NCBI GenBank assembly: GCA_903895845.1
Contig: CAITVK010000019.1
Span: forward strand, 1 to 51,690
DNA: 51,690 nucleotides
DNA from: an uncultured Chitinophagaceae bacterium
Lineage (GTDB): Bacteria > Bacteroidota > Bacteroidia > Chitinophagales > Chitinophagaceae
Direction: 5' to 3'
Position 1 is the first letter of the stretch. Every line of letters starts with the position of its first letter. The translations under genes were made by a program, and so were the position numbers. The notes beneath the pieces were generated by a model. The model worked only from the letters and a program-made list of their open reading frames with translations, ran no database searches and was not told the DNA's origin. Of this stretch, positions 1 through 15,200 are shown piece by piece.

Positions 1-130
1 CGGATGACATTCCTGTGAAATGTTGCCAGTAAAAACTCTTTTGCATGGCATTCCTGTCACAAGTTGCCAATAAAAACTCTTTCGGATGACATTCCTGTGA
101 AATGTTGCCAGTAAAAACTTTTTTGTATCA
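1..130. repeat. 41-bp tandem repeat, three copies, cut by window edge
   Basis: Three direct copies start at 8, 49 and 90 with a period of exactly 41 bases. Each begins CATTCCTGT and contains GTTGCCA(G/A)TAAAAACT. Bases 1-7 match the end of a unit, so the array probably continues to the left of the window. Copies 1 and 3 are nearly identical and copy 2 differs at several positions. The period is not a multiple of three and no gene is evident here. From 131 to 244 I see only AT-rich sequence. Confidence 0.9.
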
Positions 131-241
131 CTAATTCTAAACTAAGAAGTAATCCTAAAACAAATGTAACCCTGTTCTCAAACGTGTCATTATATGTATA
201 AACCAGTTGATTGAAACGAATCAACCAATATTCCTTAACAT

Positions 242-276
242 AAAAACGCCTCGAAGTTCTTAGTCTTCGAGGCGTT
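242..276 (-). terminator. Intrinsic terminator of the giant surface-protein gene
   Basis: A perfect 12-bp stem (245-256 with 265-276, arm AACGCCTCGAAG) encloses an 8-base loop. Read on the minus strand it is followed by a run of T (complement of 242-246). It lies just downstream of the stop codon of the minus-strand gene ending at 297. Confidence 0.85.
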
Positions 277-296
277 AATTATTAAATCCACAATCA

Positions 297-3200
297 TTAT
301 TCCTTCACAAACTTCTGTTGTTGCTTATTTCCATGTTCATCTGTCAATTCCAACATATAAACCCCGCTTGCAAGGCTTGTTGCAGGTATAGACAGCTTAG
401 TTAAATTGGTAGAGGCTACTTGTTTGCTCATTACTTCCTTGCCAGCAACAGATAATACCCTCAATTTGTAGGTAACACTTGTTGCACTCATCCAACTAAT
501 ATTCAGGCTCTCTTTCACTGGATCAGGATAGATAGCAATTGTATTTACTGCTGAATTTTGAGTGATGAGAGACGCAATTGAACTATAACTAACCGCTCCA
601 TCAACACCAATAGATTTTATACGATAATACACCGTATTTACTCCAGCAGGGAGTTGATTGTCGGCTACCGAATAACTAGTTGCCTTAGTGGCTTGTGTGG
701 TAGCAATGCCTACGAATTTGTTGCCATCAATACTGCGTTCCACACTGTAAGAAGCAATAGTAGCAACATTGGCCACTTGCCATTTCACAATAGCACTGTT
801 ATTTACTTTACTAACTCCAATGTTTGTAAAGCTTACAGGCAATGGATTGCCAGCAGTAAAGATTACATCGAAACGATTGCTACCCTGACTAGCAGTATCA
901 TTTGTAATCTTGAAATCGTATTGCTGATTACTACGGATGTCCTGTGTTGTCTGTAAGAACTTATCTCTCAATACAATCGAAATTGAGTTATCCAAACCGG
1001 CATAATCACTAAATACCAAACGGTAAGAACCAATGGTTGAACTTGTTACAGCCAACTGAGCGGTATCGTTGGTGATAGTTTGTGGCAATGTGGCAATAGC
1101 AATTCTATTTTTACCCTTCAAAGCCGCCAATACCTGACTACCTGTATTAAGGGAAGTGGCGTCTATTGCTGCATTGTAAACAGGCGAACCATTAGCCCTG
1201 AACCGTACCACTATCTCATCCAGATTGGTATTGGTGGTTGTTTTCAATCCTACACGTAACATCTTTTCAATTGCGGCACCAAAGTATTGGGTATTTGGAG
1301 GAACAGACGAAATTTTATCGCTCTCCTGGAAGGTGACAGAAGCCGTACCGCTTGCCGCATTTGCAGCCTGAACAAAGAATGCCTGCCCGCTAGCTATCCA
1401 ATCGCCATTACCAGCTAGATTGGTATAACCACTTGCCGCATTCGCCAATGTTCCGCTGGAGTAGGTGGTATAGTTTCCGTTACCAAAAGGACTATAGCTC
1501 CACATATTATTGTTGATACTACCTTCATTATTCAGATATAGATTACCAAAACTGATGGTGGAAGGATAAGGATTGGCCACTAATGTAAATAAGTGCGTAG
1601 TTGGTGCGTTTAAATTAACGACTACATTACCAGTATCTACATTTCCGGTGGCACTAAGCGTAACTGCCGTTGGAGGCGCAGGGGTATTGCTAGCCAATTG
1701 ATTGTAGCAAGAACCCACTGTACGGTCACCCCTGATATTCATCAGATAACCAATCCCTGGAACAAGATTGCTGCTTGTATTAGGCACACTCACCCAACGA
1801 CTTCCATTTACCAGAGAAGCATTGTAATTGTACATACTAGGCGTATTGACAGACGTTACATCGAAGCCATTGCTATTGGCACTTCCACAAACACTGCCTC
1901 CGGTGCCAGCACCCGTAATATATACCTGCTGTTGCCATGCACTATGAATAGATTGAGTAACCGGGCTTCCGACCATCGTGTACTTACGGGCTGTTTTAGC
2001 AGAGATATATCGTTGTACAGTTACGCTACCAGAAAGTGTTCCGAGCAGCGGCGCAATGCTGGCAGTACCCAATGAATCGGATAAAAGTGTCAGGTTGCTA
2101 CCTGTTGTTAAAGTAGCACCACTACCAATAGTTACAGCACCTGCCCCAGTACCAGAAGCAATCTTCAATGCCGAACCTAGCGTAACTGTAGCCCCACTGT
2201 TCAAAGTCAGGTTTTGTAGTGTATTGTTTCCACTGGTAAAGTTGATAGTCCCAGTAATACCATTCAAAGCCAAACCAGAAGTAGCAGTAGCGGTTAACGT
2301 ACCGCCTCCAGATATCTCATTATTTACGGTAAGCGTATTTCCGCCAAGTCCCAAGGTTGTTCCACTAGCAAAGACAAGGCTACCCACAGTTACATCAGCA
2401 GAAAGAACCGGATTGTATGTTGCCCCTGCATTTACAATAATATCATCGCCAGCAGCCGGCACCGTATTATCAGCCCAGTTACTTGCCGTATTAAAGTCTG
2501 TATTGGTAATACCTACCCAAACTCCATGCGAACCTGTGTTGACAGTAAGCGTACCATTAACAAAAGTAATACTGTAGTTGGATGCGAGGAAGAAACTGCC
2601 AGTTCCAGCCAATGGACTAGAAGGTGTAATGTTATAAGTGGTAGCAGGTGCACTTGCTGCACCACCCCCATTGTAAGAGATAGTAACAGTACCGATAGTT
2701 TCCCCATTTACCAGACCACTGCTTGTAAATGCTGTAGACCCAGCACCTCCCAACAGTGTTGAGCCATAGTTTTTAGACACATCATTTGCTGTGATAGTTA
2801 ATGAAGCTGCTGTGATGGAGGCAGTTATGCTTGGCTGACTTAATGAATACGCTCCTGCATTAGCACCCGTTAATGTGTAGTTAGATACAATATTTACACC
2901 TGCACTTACATTTTTACTAGGGAATGCTGCTGATGCAGTAAACGAAACCGCATCTCCAGAGAGAACACCAGTTAATGTTCCGGCAGCCGAGATGGTAGCT
3001 GTAGTTGTGCCATCATACGTTTTATCACTTACAGCAGCACCAGTGATATAAACTGGAATGTTATTTTCGGCTAGGAATACATCATTAGAGGTATTGGTGG
3101 TTGAGAAAGTGCTTGAACTTGTGTAAACCTGATAAGGAGTACTGGTATAAGATGTAGCACTTGTGGCATAAGAACCAGCCCCTTCCCTTCTGGCTATTAC

Positions 3201-6200
3201 CACACTGCCACCACTTGTATTTGTAATTCCGCCATTGCCAATACCTATGATATAATTATAACCAGTTGCAGATTGAGCGATATTCCATGAGGCTGAACCA
3301 AATTGTACCGTACTTACATTGCCAGGCTTAGTACCAGGTATCGAAGTAGCAGGTGTAACAGTTACTGTTTCAGCAGATGAAGGCGTACTAGCATAAGCAA
3401 ACGTAATTGGCTGATAAACCCCACTGATACCTACTGGAAATGTATCTCTGGTCGTAGACGTTATCACTCTTGCCAAAGGTCCATTGATATATGAGGAACT
3501 AGACGATTTGAATGAAGCGGTAGCCGCTAACGTCAATAGATTACTGGCAGATGTAGTCAGAACCCCGCTTTGGAAGCTAACACCGTTGGTTATAGTCATA
3601 CTAGATTGAAGGGTTGTACCAGCAGCATTTGCAATAGAAATACTATAAACATTAGGTTGTGCCGCACCAATATTAATTGTTTGGGCAGCACTACCACTAA
3701 ACCACAAAGAAGCATTTGCCAGATTTAAACTGCCTCCACTGCTAGTGATGTTGCCATAAGCAGCCAAAAGGTTCAAAACTGTATAAGTGCCACTCGCTAA
3801 GTTCAGCGTGTTACCATTGTTAACATTCACCCTGTATGGAACGCCCGCACCTAAGGTTGCGCCTGCTGTCCACTCTGTACTAGGCGTAACGGTTGTACCT
3901 AAGTTATAAGCAATTATTGAGGAGGTTCCATAAGTAGGCGCATTACCCGTTACAGAAGAATTTGCATTCAATGTTAATGTACCATTAATAGTTGGACTCG
4001 TTGTGAAAGCAAGTGCACCGTTTATGATAAGGCTACTAAATGTTGCTGCATTAGCACCAGTTACAGTACCGGCACCACTAAATGTAACCGTATTTGTCTG
4101 TCCATTAAAAGTACCATTATTAGTAAGGACACCTCCAGTATTAAAAGTCATTCCTATGTTAGCTGTATTAATAGTCCCACCGGTATTTATCTTCAGACTG
4201 TTGATACTTATAACAGAGGATTTCAAAGTAACCGTATTGTTAATGGTAACCACTTTATTAGAACTAGGGGGCTGCGCACCACCCAACCAGATGGAGTTAG
4301 AACCACTAGGAGTAACCGACGCATTCCAGCTTCCATCATCCCAATAGCCGTCATATCTTGTTGTGTAGCCTAAGTTGAAGGAAGCTACAGCATTGCCATT
4401 GGCTGTAGAATATGTAGTAGTCCCTCCACTGTTAGTGATAATAAAAGTATTATTGTTTAAACCTGCATTACTGATTCCAGATGCACTTACCACAACCTTC
4501 ATAGAAGTAGAAGTAGGAGTACCTTGAATACTTGCAGCATAACCACCGATAGTTACCGTACTTGATACCTGAAAGTTTGCACCCGTAAGTGTAAGTGTAT
4601 CCATTGCAAAGAAGCTACTGGTATTTGTTACACAAGAAGTAACTGCAGAGATAGTAGGTGCACTTATACTAGCAACTGCTACCACAAAATAGTTATTGCC
4701 AGCAGCCAGAGAGATACTTGTTGCACCAATACTTGTACTGGTTATAAATCCTCCATCCGAAACATAAGTACCTGCTTGGGTGGTACTCTCACCAAGTACA
4801 CCAAATGAAGTAGTAGTCGTTGGCCTTGCTACCAAAGTAATGGTATTGGCTACGCTGGAATTAACTACCCAATATTCATTGCTACTGATGGAAGCAATAG
4901 TTGTTCCATCTGCTGAACCGCCACTTGCAGATGCAGTTGGCGTAATGGTAATATTACCCGCAGCGGTTGTAGAGGTAATGGTATCTGCCAGATAAACCCC
5001 TCCATTACCAACTGGGAATATATATACGTTTGAGGTGCTTGCTACCACCGCTCGCGTTAAAGCACCATTTATGTAACTGGAGCTACTTCCACCGACAACT
5101 GCGCCTGCAGCTGTACTAGTAACAGTCAGTGTAAAGGAGCTTGGATTCAATAAACCAGAGTTCATAGTCAGGATTCCTGCAACAGTCACATTACCTGTAA
5201 GCGTTACGCCAGAAGCATTGTTAATGGTCAGACTATTAAATGCAGTAGCAGGGATAGCTTGCGCAGATGCCCCGTTGAAATTGATGGTAGTATTTGTATT
5301 GGTGAATGTACCACTATTATTCCATGTACCACCTACACTAATAGTAACCGCAGTTGAAGCCTTTATTGTTCCAGTGCCGCTATTATTTAGATTGCCCAAT
5401 ATATCGGCAGAACTACCGAAAGACCAAGCACCTGTGCCACTAAAAGTTATGTTATTGAACGCACCATAACTGATACCCGAAGTGCCAGTCAGACTACCAG
5501 TAACCGTACAGAAAGAAGAAGCACCGTTAAAGTTTACAGTGCCTCCATTATTGATAAATATGCCTGCATTGGCATAACTACCACTAATAAAAATCGTTCC
5601 GCTCGTTGAGGTCAGTGAACCAGAACCCGTGATGGATAAGCCATTGAAGGTATAAGAACCAGAACCGCTGAATACAGTCGTTCCATTAAAATAAATAGTT
5701 GCGCTCAAGCCATTTAATGTCCCACTATTAACTACATTTCCTGAAATGAATGTAGTACTCGTTGTTGCATACTTGAAAGTGCTTCCCGAACTGATGGTAA
5801 GTGTATTTCCAAAAGTGATGTTACCAGTTGTACCAGTGGCGCCAACTGTAGTTGTACCAGCAGTTACATTTACAGTATTGAAGTTGACATTTCCTGTTCC
5901 ACTAACTGTTCCTGTACCTGCGAAAGTAACTGTACCTGTGCCTCCATTGAAGGTGCCGTTATTGGTGAGGTTATTTGCAATTGTAAGGGTATAAGAACCC
6001 CCATTAACAATATTCCCTGAATTTACAATCAGTGTTCCAACTGTTTCATTGGCATCCAATGCCAGTTGATTGGCTGTTGTAGTTGCAATGATAACAGAAT
6101 CACTAGACGCAGGCAAAACCCCTGCACTCCAGTTGCTGGCAGTTGTCCATTTGGTATCAGTAGCCCCTGTCCAGGTTGCGGCACCAAAATACCAGTTGGT

Positions 6201-9200
6201 ATTATTACCCAGATTACTTGAATTAGAAGGAGTCAGTGTGGTAAGTGAGTTATTGTCCTTCACCAATAAATAGCTGAGTGATACTGTAGTTGGAGGTGTA
6301 ATATATGAAGGTGTCCCTGAAATGCTTGCTAACAATGTAAGTTGACCCGTTGGTCCGTACCCATTTAATGTCAATGAATTAGTGATGGTTGTCCTTGCAG
6401 TTGTTCCAGATGGAAGTGTCAAGATAGCTGGTGTAGCAGAAGTGAGTACTTTACTTAAATTATAAAAAGTATTGGCTCCATAAATAGTTTGATTGCCCCC
6501 ATTTAAAGTTACAGTACCATTACGTGCGTTGAAAGTACCTTGACTGAAAGTAGTCAGGTTACCACCAAGATTAAGATTATAGTTAGAAGTTGTAGCATCG
6601 AAAATACCAGAATTAAGTATCAGATTCCCCGCAATAGTTGTGTTTCCAGATAACGATAAAGTATTACTACTTCCAACAGCTGCAGTCAGGTTTCCGATAG
6701 ATGTTCCGAATACCGAAGGAATGGTGATACTTGCTGATTGTATAAAATAAAGAGTTGCAGCGCTAGAACTGACATCAATACTGCCCGAACCTGTGTAAGA
6801 ACAGGAGGTACTACATAGTGTTAGTGAATCCTCTAGAACGACACCGCTTGCGTTTGTAATGGATATTGTAAAGGGATTGGAAGAAGAAGATGGTGTTGAA
6901 TTTCCTAGTATCATATTACCCCCACCATTAACGTATTGCGGAGTACTACCCTGAAAGTTCAAAACAGTTGCATTGGTTGTACTTCCCAATACCAGTCTGG
7001 CACCTGTTGCAATATAAACTCCTTTATTAAGATTGAAAGTAGTATAGCCAGTGCTATTGTTGAAATTACTACCAAACCCGCCTTGTAAAACCGCAATACT
7101 ATCAAAAGTTGTTGTTGATGCGGCTCCATTTGTTCCTATAGATGTGGACGGACTATTCCAAACAAATATACTAAAGGTGCGTGGCTGAGAAGTAATACTA
7201 AAAATACCCAATTGGTAGTTATTGGTACCAGCTTGCTGATGATAATAAATACTACCAGTCTGGAAGTTGGTTGACTGAACAGTACCGCCACCACCTAATG
7301 GTGAGTTTCCACCGTTGTTATAATATTTACTGCCGCTTTTAAAAACAACCCTTGCATTATCATTGATACTAATGTTGGTAAATGGATAATTGCTGCTACT
7401 ATTGGCAGCAGGGAAGTTTGCACCTGTCTGACAAGTAGAACCACTCTCGAAGTTGATAACAGCACCAGCATTATAAGTTGCATCCAATACCTGCACTGCA
7501 TTATCCAACCGCACGTTACCCAATATATCGGCTGTTGCATTGGTACCCAGTCTCACAACAAGCTCATTTGTACCTGTCAGATTCAAAGAATCAGTAGCCG
7601 CTACGTTGAGATCATAAGTACCCGTATTATTGTCACCAGCGATAGTCAAGACATTATTTGCAGCACCCGCCTGTAAATCAACAGTTGTATTTGCACCCGA
7701 AACATTTAATTGATAGATTGTTTGAGTAGGTATATTACTCACCGTATTGATTGCTCCGTTATTAAATGTAAGCACATCATTTGAGGATGTATGTAAACGA
7801 TTAGGGCTCCAGTTGGTAGCTACTGTATAATCAGTTGATGTAGTGCCTGTCCAAGTATAACTATTGAAAGTTATATTCGTATTCCCTCCACCATTAGTAG
7901 ATGCCGCGGCAAACATACTGGTCGCATTGCTATTGGTTATATTAGTGATAGAAGTATTGTAAATAGAAGCAGCACTTGGGCTGGCAGGTGCAATAGTGGA
8001 AGCAGAGGCAGCTGTTACTGTTAATAACTGCCCAGATGCACCATTCAATGTCAAGGTACCATTCACTGTCTGAGTTCCTCCTGCGGGCAGGGTTAATGTA
8101 GCTGCACTGACGACAGACTTAGTCAGGTTATAGAAAGTACTAGACCCAGTAATAGTTTGTGAACCTCCAGTAAGGCTGACTGTCCCGCCAGTTGCTGTGA
8201 AAGTTCCAGTATTAGTCCAGCTACCACTTGCATTGATGTTTCCAGTAACTGAAACAGTTCCTGCATTAGAGAAATTGCCACAAGCAACAGAAGCTGATGA
8301 ACCTACAGCAACAGAATATCCCGAATTAACGGTAAAACTACCTAAAAGTGTTTGACTACCTGTTACAGAAAGATTTGTTCCCGATGCGATAGTAGACCCT
8401 TGGTTCGCACCTACTGTTACATTCTGTGGTACACCCCCACCACTTGTTGCACCAGCAATCCACTCATTGGTTGGAGTAAATGCAGTAGCGCCTGTGTTGT
8501 AATACAGGTTAGCTAAATTACCGTAGGCTACTCCATTTCCGCTAATAGCCCCACCGCTATTTATCTGTAAGATTGTACTGTCGATGATGGATCCATTATT
8601 TGTTAATGCACCTCCTACTATCAAATTATTGTTTGTACTGCCTCTGTGAATGTTGATGGTTCCATTATTTGTAGCAGTACCATTGCTAGTGAAATAACTG
8701 TAATAGTTACCAGCCGTAGCAGGCACACCTACATTTAATTTACCATTATTAATAAATGCTCCACTAACAATAATTTGTGCACCCGCATTTGTAGTACCCA
8801 GAGAAAGAGAATCACCACTATTAATAGTCAGGTTTACTGGACTAGCCACATTTGCATTGATTGTTACTTGTGAATTTACAATTACTGTAGAGCCAGCAGA
8901 TGGAACAGCATTTGCACCCCAGGTAGAGGCCGTACCCCAGTCTGCATCAGCCACAGACAAATAGCCGTTATTATAAGTACCACTGGTATAAGCAGCACTT
9001 GCTCCACCAGTGGTAGTTGTAACCGTAATTGAATTGCCTGTGCAGGTACTAGGAACTGTAAAGTACAAACTAGAGCTACTGCCTGTTGCAGTTACTGTGA
9101 CAGCGCCTGAGGCTACAGATGCGCCACCAATCGTTACACTAGTTGTACCAACCAGATAGTTCGCTCCGGTAATTGTTAATACTGATCCACGGTAAAAGGT

Positions 9201-12200
9201 TGTTGACCCATTAGGATAGCTTGAAGATATACCTGTAATAGTAGGAGCTGGCTGTGCGCCTAAAGCAGGTACAATATATAATGGTGTAGATGAAAGACTA
9301 GTCGCATTAGACGGGCTTATTCCCCCGATAGAAGTATAAGTACCACTACCGGCAAGTGTTGTATTACTTGCCAAAAGTGTATTCAATCCTATATCAGCTG
9401 CATTTACAGATAAGGTAGAGGTAATAGTTGGCGTACTCACTACAGTCCAGTATTCATTGGTACTCAATGTACCAGTAGTGCCGTCGCCACTACCCCCTGT
9501 ACTTCCATTAGTTGCATAAACAGTTACAGAATCTGTACCCGAATTAGAAATTGTATTTAAAGTAAATGGATAATAATAATCAGTTCCACCAGTATACTGT
9601 CCTACTGGGAAAATCCAATTAGAATAAGTATTAGACACATATCGTTTCAAATTACCATTGATATACGCACTTGTGCCAGTTGTACCGGATAAAGCAGCAG
9701 TGGCGCTGGATACATTACTTAGTATCAATGTATTTGAGCCAGTCGTTACCCTACCTGCAGAAAGTGTGAGTACGCCTCCAACCCATACATTTCCAGTAAG
9801 GGTTACGCCCGCCGTGTTGTTGATAGTAACATTATTAAACACGGTAAGACCAATGTTTTGGTTAGCAGGGGTGGTATTGTTGAAGTTAACTGTGATACCC
9901 GTATTGGTAAATGTTCCTCCATTGCTCCAGTTACCAGTTACTGTAATGGTGCTTGCATAATAAGAAGTAATTATTCCATTTGCACCAATTGTTACGTCAC
10001 CTGTTGTAAGCGTACCTCCTGCTCCAGTTCTATTCAAGTCTAAGGTAGCACTTGAGGCATTGATCGTTGCTCCATTAATGGTAAATGAACCACCAACCTG
10101 AATATTCCCAATCGTTATAGCATTTGGCAATCTAAGCTGATAGGAACTACTCACCGTATTCAATACATATAAAGTACCAGCTATACCACCACTAAAGCAA
10201 CTATACGTGTAGTTTTGACTTAACCCTGAAGGATTAAAGATAACATTACCGAATAACTGTGAAGCACTAGTTATTGCTGGATTACTGGTTAGATTACCTG
10301 AAAGATATAAATAGCTATTCGCATCCCAACCAGTGCCAGTTGCTGTAGGCAAAGTGACCCCATTTGAAGCAGCTTCATAAACCCCATTTGATGCAACTGT
10401 AAAACCATAACCAGTATTCATAGTATAGGCAGTAGCAACACTATTATAGTAGTACCCTCCAATTGCCAATGTACCTGCTAAAGTAGTTGTACCACTAGTT
10501 AAATTAAATACTGCATTATTAGAGCTAGCGGTATTGGAAGCAAGTGTAGAAGTAGTTCCCGCAATGGAGAATGTTCCAGAATTAACAGTTAAGCCACCAC
10601 TAGCATTAATAGTCGTGTTAACAGGTTGTGTAAGTGTGTTGCCCGTAGCAGGATCAATGTATAACAACCCCGTAACGGTTAAAGTAGTTGGTATTACTAC
10701 ATTAGAGTTGGAAATTGTTAATTTGTTGAATGACTGACCAGAAGTAATGTTTTGAGTAGTGGTCCCATTGAAGTTGACAGTTGTATTGGTAGAAGTGAAT
10801 GTACCAGCATTAGACCAATCGCCAGTAAGTGATAGCGTTACTACATTGGCACTTGCTATGGTACCATTTGCTGAGATAGTTACACCACCAGTTACATTAA
10901 CAAGATTTGCAGCAGTTCCATATCCTGAAAGATTCAAATTGGCATAAGTGCCACCTCCTACAGTCAACCCCTTGCCAACACTCAAGGCAGTATTTGAGTT
11001 ATCTGTATTTGTTAATTGAAGATATTTGGCATTTGCCAACGTACCAGTATTCTTTACCGTCAATGCTCCAGTTGTACCAAAACCTGAAGCCAAGGCTAAA
11101 TTGTTCGTTTGAGCAGCAGCATCCCAGGTTACATTGGCAAAGATTTGTCCTGAATTAGCAGGTATTGTAGAAAAAGTAGAAGCAGAACCAGTAACCAAAA
11201 GCAATGAATTGGCATCCCAGGAAACCGAACCACTGTATTGCTTTGGCAAATACCCACTATTAAGAGCATGTTCATATACACTATATGCGCCAAATATGAT
11301 GCTGCTTACATTATTAGAAGGTGTAGTCGTATTAAAAGTGTTAGTAGCACCTGTATTTTGAAAGTATCCATTTACAATTAAGTTATCAAGACCATAAGCA
11401 TTGCTTTGATTATAGTCGTACCAACTAGTACCACAACTTAGTATGAAGGTGCCATTGTTGCTTCCCCCAACGGAAGCATAACCCGTACCCGAAGTAAGCG
11501 AACCATTTATTTGAAGTGTTGCACTGTAAGTATTTCCTTGTGTTTGGTTACCCAACCTAAATCCATTGGTTGCACTAACTGTAAGTGTAGCGCCATTATC
11601 AATAATAAATTTTGCATTAGAAGTTGCGGTACTATTGTAATAACCAATCTGGAAGAACGCATTTGAAGTATTCCCATTTACAAACAAAGAAGTTTGTTGG
11701 TCAGTAACACCTGCGGCATTCTTAGTTACCATTGCGAAAACACTGGTAGGGTTAAAAGTACCATTTGGTATTGTAATAGCAGAAGTACCTGCAAATGAAA
11801 TTTGTGAGCTTGTTGCAGAAGCATCTATTGCACCGCTAGTTCTTGCAAGCGAACCATTTATACTAAGTACAGCTCCATTTGCAGTTAGTATCCCAGCTGT
11901 AAGCGTTAATGCAGCATTTACTGTCACATTCCCTGCCATAGTATTTGTACCTCCCGAAACAGTAAGACCACTGTAAGTTTGGGCAAGTATTGATTGACCA
12001 GTTCCTGCATAGTTTACAGTATTCGCATTAGCAGATGTACCAAAGCTATTGAATGTGTAAGTTCCACCAAGTATTAAGGTACTATTAGTCCCTTGGGTCC
12101 AAACAGTACTGGTTCCAGAAGCTGTCAAAGCTGTATTTACTGTTATTGTTCCATTATTGGTTAGCGTCTTTCCGGTAGTAACTGTCAAACTAGGAATAGA

Positions 12201-15200
12201 CATTGTACCAGCCAATGCTGCACTATTTAAAAAAGTATAAACCCCAGAACCCGCAGTAAATTTAGCACTCGTACTATTATTTGTCAAGTTATTGCCAAAA
12301 GAAACGGCTCCATTGCCAGTGTTATTCCATGTACCTCCTGCTGTTATTGTAACTGCTCCTGTAAAAGTATATGTGCCAACATTGGAAGTTATGTTCAAAA
12401 TTCCCGTTGAACCACCACCTACAGTTGTGGCACCAGTAGCCGTAAAATTAAATCCAGCAATGTTCAGCGTTGTTCCATCACCGATAGATACCGTTCCACT
12501 TACTGCAATTCCAACGACGGTAGTTGTTGTTACAGAACCTGAAAGTGCAAGGTTTCCACTAATGGTAGTAGTTCCGGTTTGCAGCACATCCGTACCCGAG
12601 CCTGATAAGTTCAAGTGATAGTAATTTACGCTAGCAATCGTTTGCCCAGCCCCATTATAGTTGACTATATTTCCAGAAGCCGTAGCAGTAAAAGTACCCG
12701 TTAAGCCAATAGATGTGCCTCCATAATTAAGTGTTCCAGTTGTACCTTGTGTAAAGTTTCCTGCACCACTAAGTGCAGTACTCACCGTTAAAATAGCATT
12801 ATTCGTTAGCGTTACACCCGTACTGACAGATATGCTAGGTATAGATAAAGTTCCTCCAAGAGCTTGTGCAGCAGTTGTAATGAATGTATAAGTGCCAGAA
12901 CCAGCAGTAAAAGTTGCAGATGCATTACTGGTGATCCCACCTGAAATTGATATAGCAACATTTGCTGAATTATTCCAGGTACCACCTGCAGCTACGGTAA
13001 TCAATCCCGTAAATGTGGGTGTGCCCCCACTAATCACCAAGCTGCCGGAAGTTCCTCCACCTACAGTAGTTGTACCACTCACAGTGAAAGTACCTCCATT
13101 TACTGTAAAGGAAGTTCCATCGCCAATACTTAAGTTATTACTGATAGTTGTACTGATGTTTGTACTCACACTTGCACTACCAGTTGTAGCTACCTTGTAG
13201 AAGTTGGAATTGCTACCAGTTATCGTAGAACTACTTCCATTAAATGTAACCGTATTATTGCGAAGCGTAAGCGTTCCTCCATTATATTTCCAGTTTCCCT
13301 TTAGGTTAATATTAAAATTACCGCCACTCTTTGTATCCAATGTTCCAGAATTTACAACAATATCACCTGATATAGTCACTATATTTTGGAGAGTAACTGT
13401 ATTAGTGCCCGAAATGGTGACTGTACCAATCGTACCTGGTGAAGGAGAAGCAGGCAACTCATTGCCTGTATTGATCCCTGAAGTATTGGTGTAGATAACA
13501 TTCACCTGGTCAGTAGACGTAGTACCAAAGTTCGGCACAGCAGTCATTGTACCCGCTTTTACTGTAATGGTACTTCCGTTGGATAGCGTGATATTGTTCG
13601 TGCTGTTTGTAACTGCACCTGCGGTAAGAAAAAGGTTGTTTGCTATTGTTATTGCACTACCAAGTACCAACCCGCCACCGTTAACAGTAAGGCTATTGAC
13701 ATTGCCAGAAAAAAAGCTTGCTGGCAAGGTGATTGACGCTGTATTAGTGAACGAAACTGCCGCACTGCTATTGCTTGCATCCACACTACCTGATGTAAGC
13801 GTAGGGGCAACAGCTGTAGTACCAAAAGTAAGGGTATTGGCTCCCACTGTCAACTTATTGGATCCAAGTGCGAGTAAATTATTAATGGTAACTGCCCCAG
13901 CAAGTGTTGCCCCCGGAGTAGAATACGTATTGCTTAGTGTAAGACTATTAAACTTGGTTGTGCCTGTACCTCCGATACTCTGATTGGCAGTACTCCCACT
14001 CAAAGTAACATTTACAGCATTGCTGATACCAGAGCCTGTCATATCGAAAGTACCACTATTGGCAATAGCTCCTTTAATGGTTAGCGTATGTGTATCTGCA
14101 CTTGTTTGTGTACCACAAGTAAAAGAGCCACCTGTGTTGATGGTTACCCCATTATTCACAGTCAGGGAAGTAGTGGTGGTAGAATTGGGATAAGTTAATA
14201 TACCCGAAACACCTCCCCCAACAGTAATTGCATCTACGGTTAATGATGAACCAGCAAGCAATGTTGCTGTAATTCCATCGTTTACGGATAGGGTACCAAT
14301 GGCACCATTAGACCCAGTTGTCTCTACACCCGTTGTTACAGTGCCTGCATAAGTAATATTTACCCTATCACTACTGTTCGTTGCACCATATATAGGAGCC
14401 GAAGCCAATGTTCCCGCAGTCCGAATAATGGTACCACCATTAACGATTGTTATATTATTTGTAGTATTGCCAATTGCTCCGGCGGTGAGTACCAATGTGT
14501 TCACCGTCATTGCAAAGGAGGGTGTAAACGTATTGCCATTAGAATTGTACTGAAAATTATTAATGGTCGTGCTTGCCTTGAAAATCCTTCCTGCGGTACT
14601 GGCAACAGTGGCATTATTGCCCGAAATAATGAAGGTAGAACCCGAAGCACTTGCATCTACAACACCTCCACCAGCAGTACTCACAAAAGAACTTGAGCCA
14701 CCACTTGTGAGTGTAAACGTAACATTTGTACCCAATATTAGTTGTTCATTATTAGTATTACTCAATAATAGCCTTAAAGAATTGAGGTTATTACCAAGGG
14801 TAATCAGCCCTTTTGTTACAGAGAAACCACCAATGGTTGGTGTGGTTGTAGGATTGAAGTAAACAGTTTGTGCACTAGTCGTATTGTAGGAATAATAGGC
14901 ATTGCCGTTGCCATCAAAGTAATTGGTAGCGGAATTTCCTGTTAACGTGAACGCATTTCCATTTCCAAGGGTCAAGCCCTGACCGTTAGATCCTGCTTGG
15001 ATATTAATTATTGCAGTTGACGACAACGAAAGACTGCTGTTGACAGTGATATTATTTACAAATATGACAGTACTCGTAGTCAGGCTCATATTTGTAGTGG
15101 TAATTGCAAAGGCGCCCGCAAACGTAACATTGGAATTAGAAAAGTTGAGACTGTTAAGTGTGGCAATGGCATTGGCCAACGTTACGGTTGGATTCGCGTT

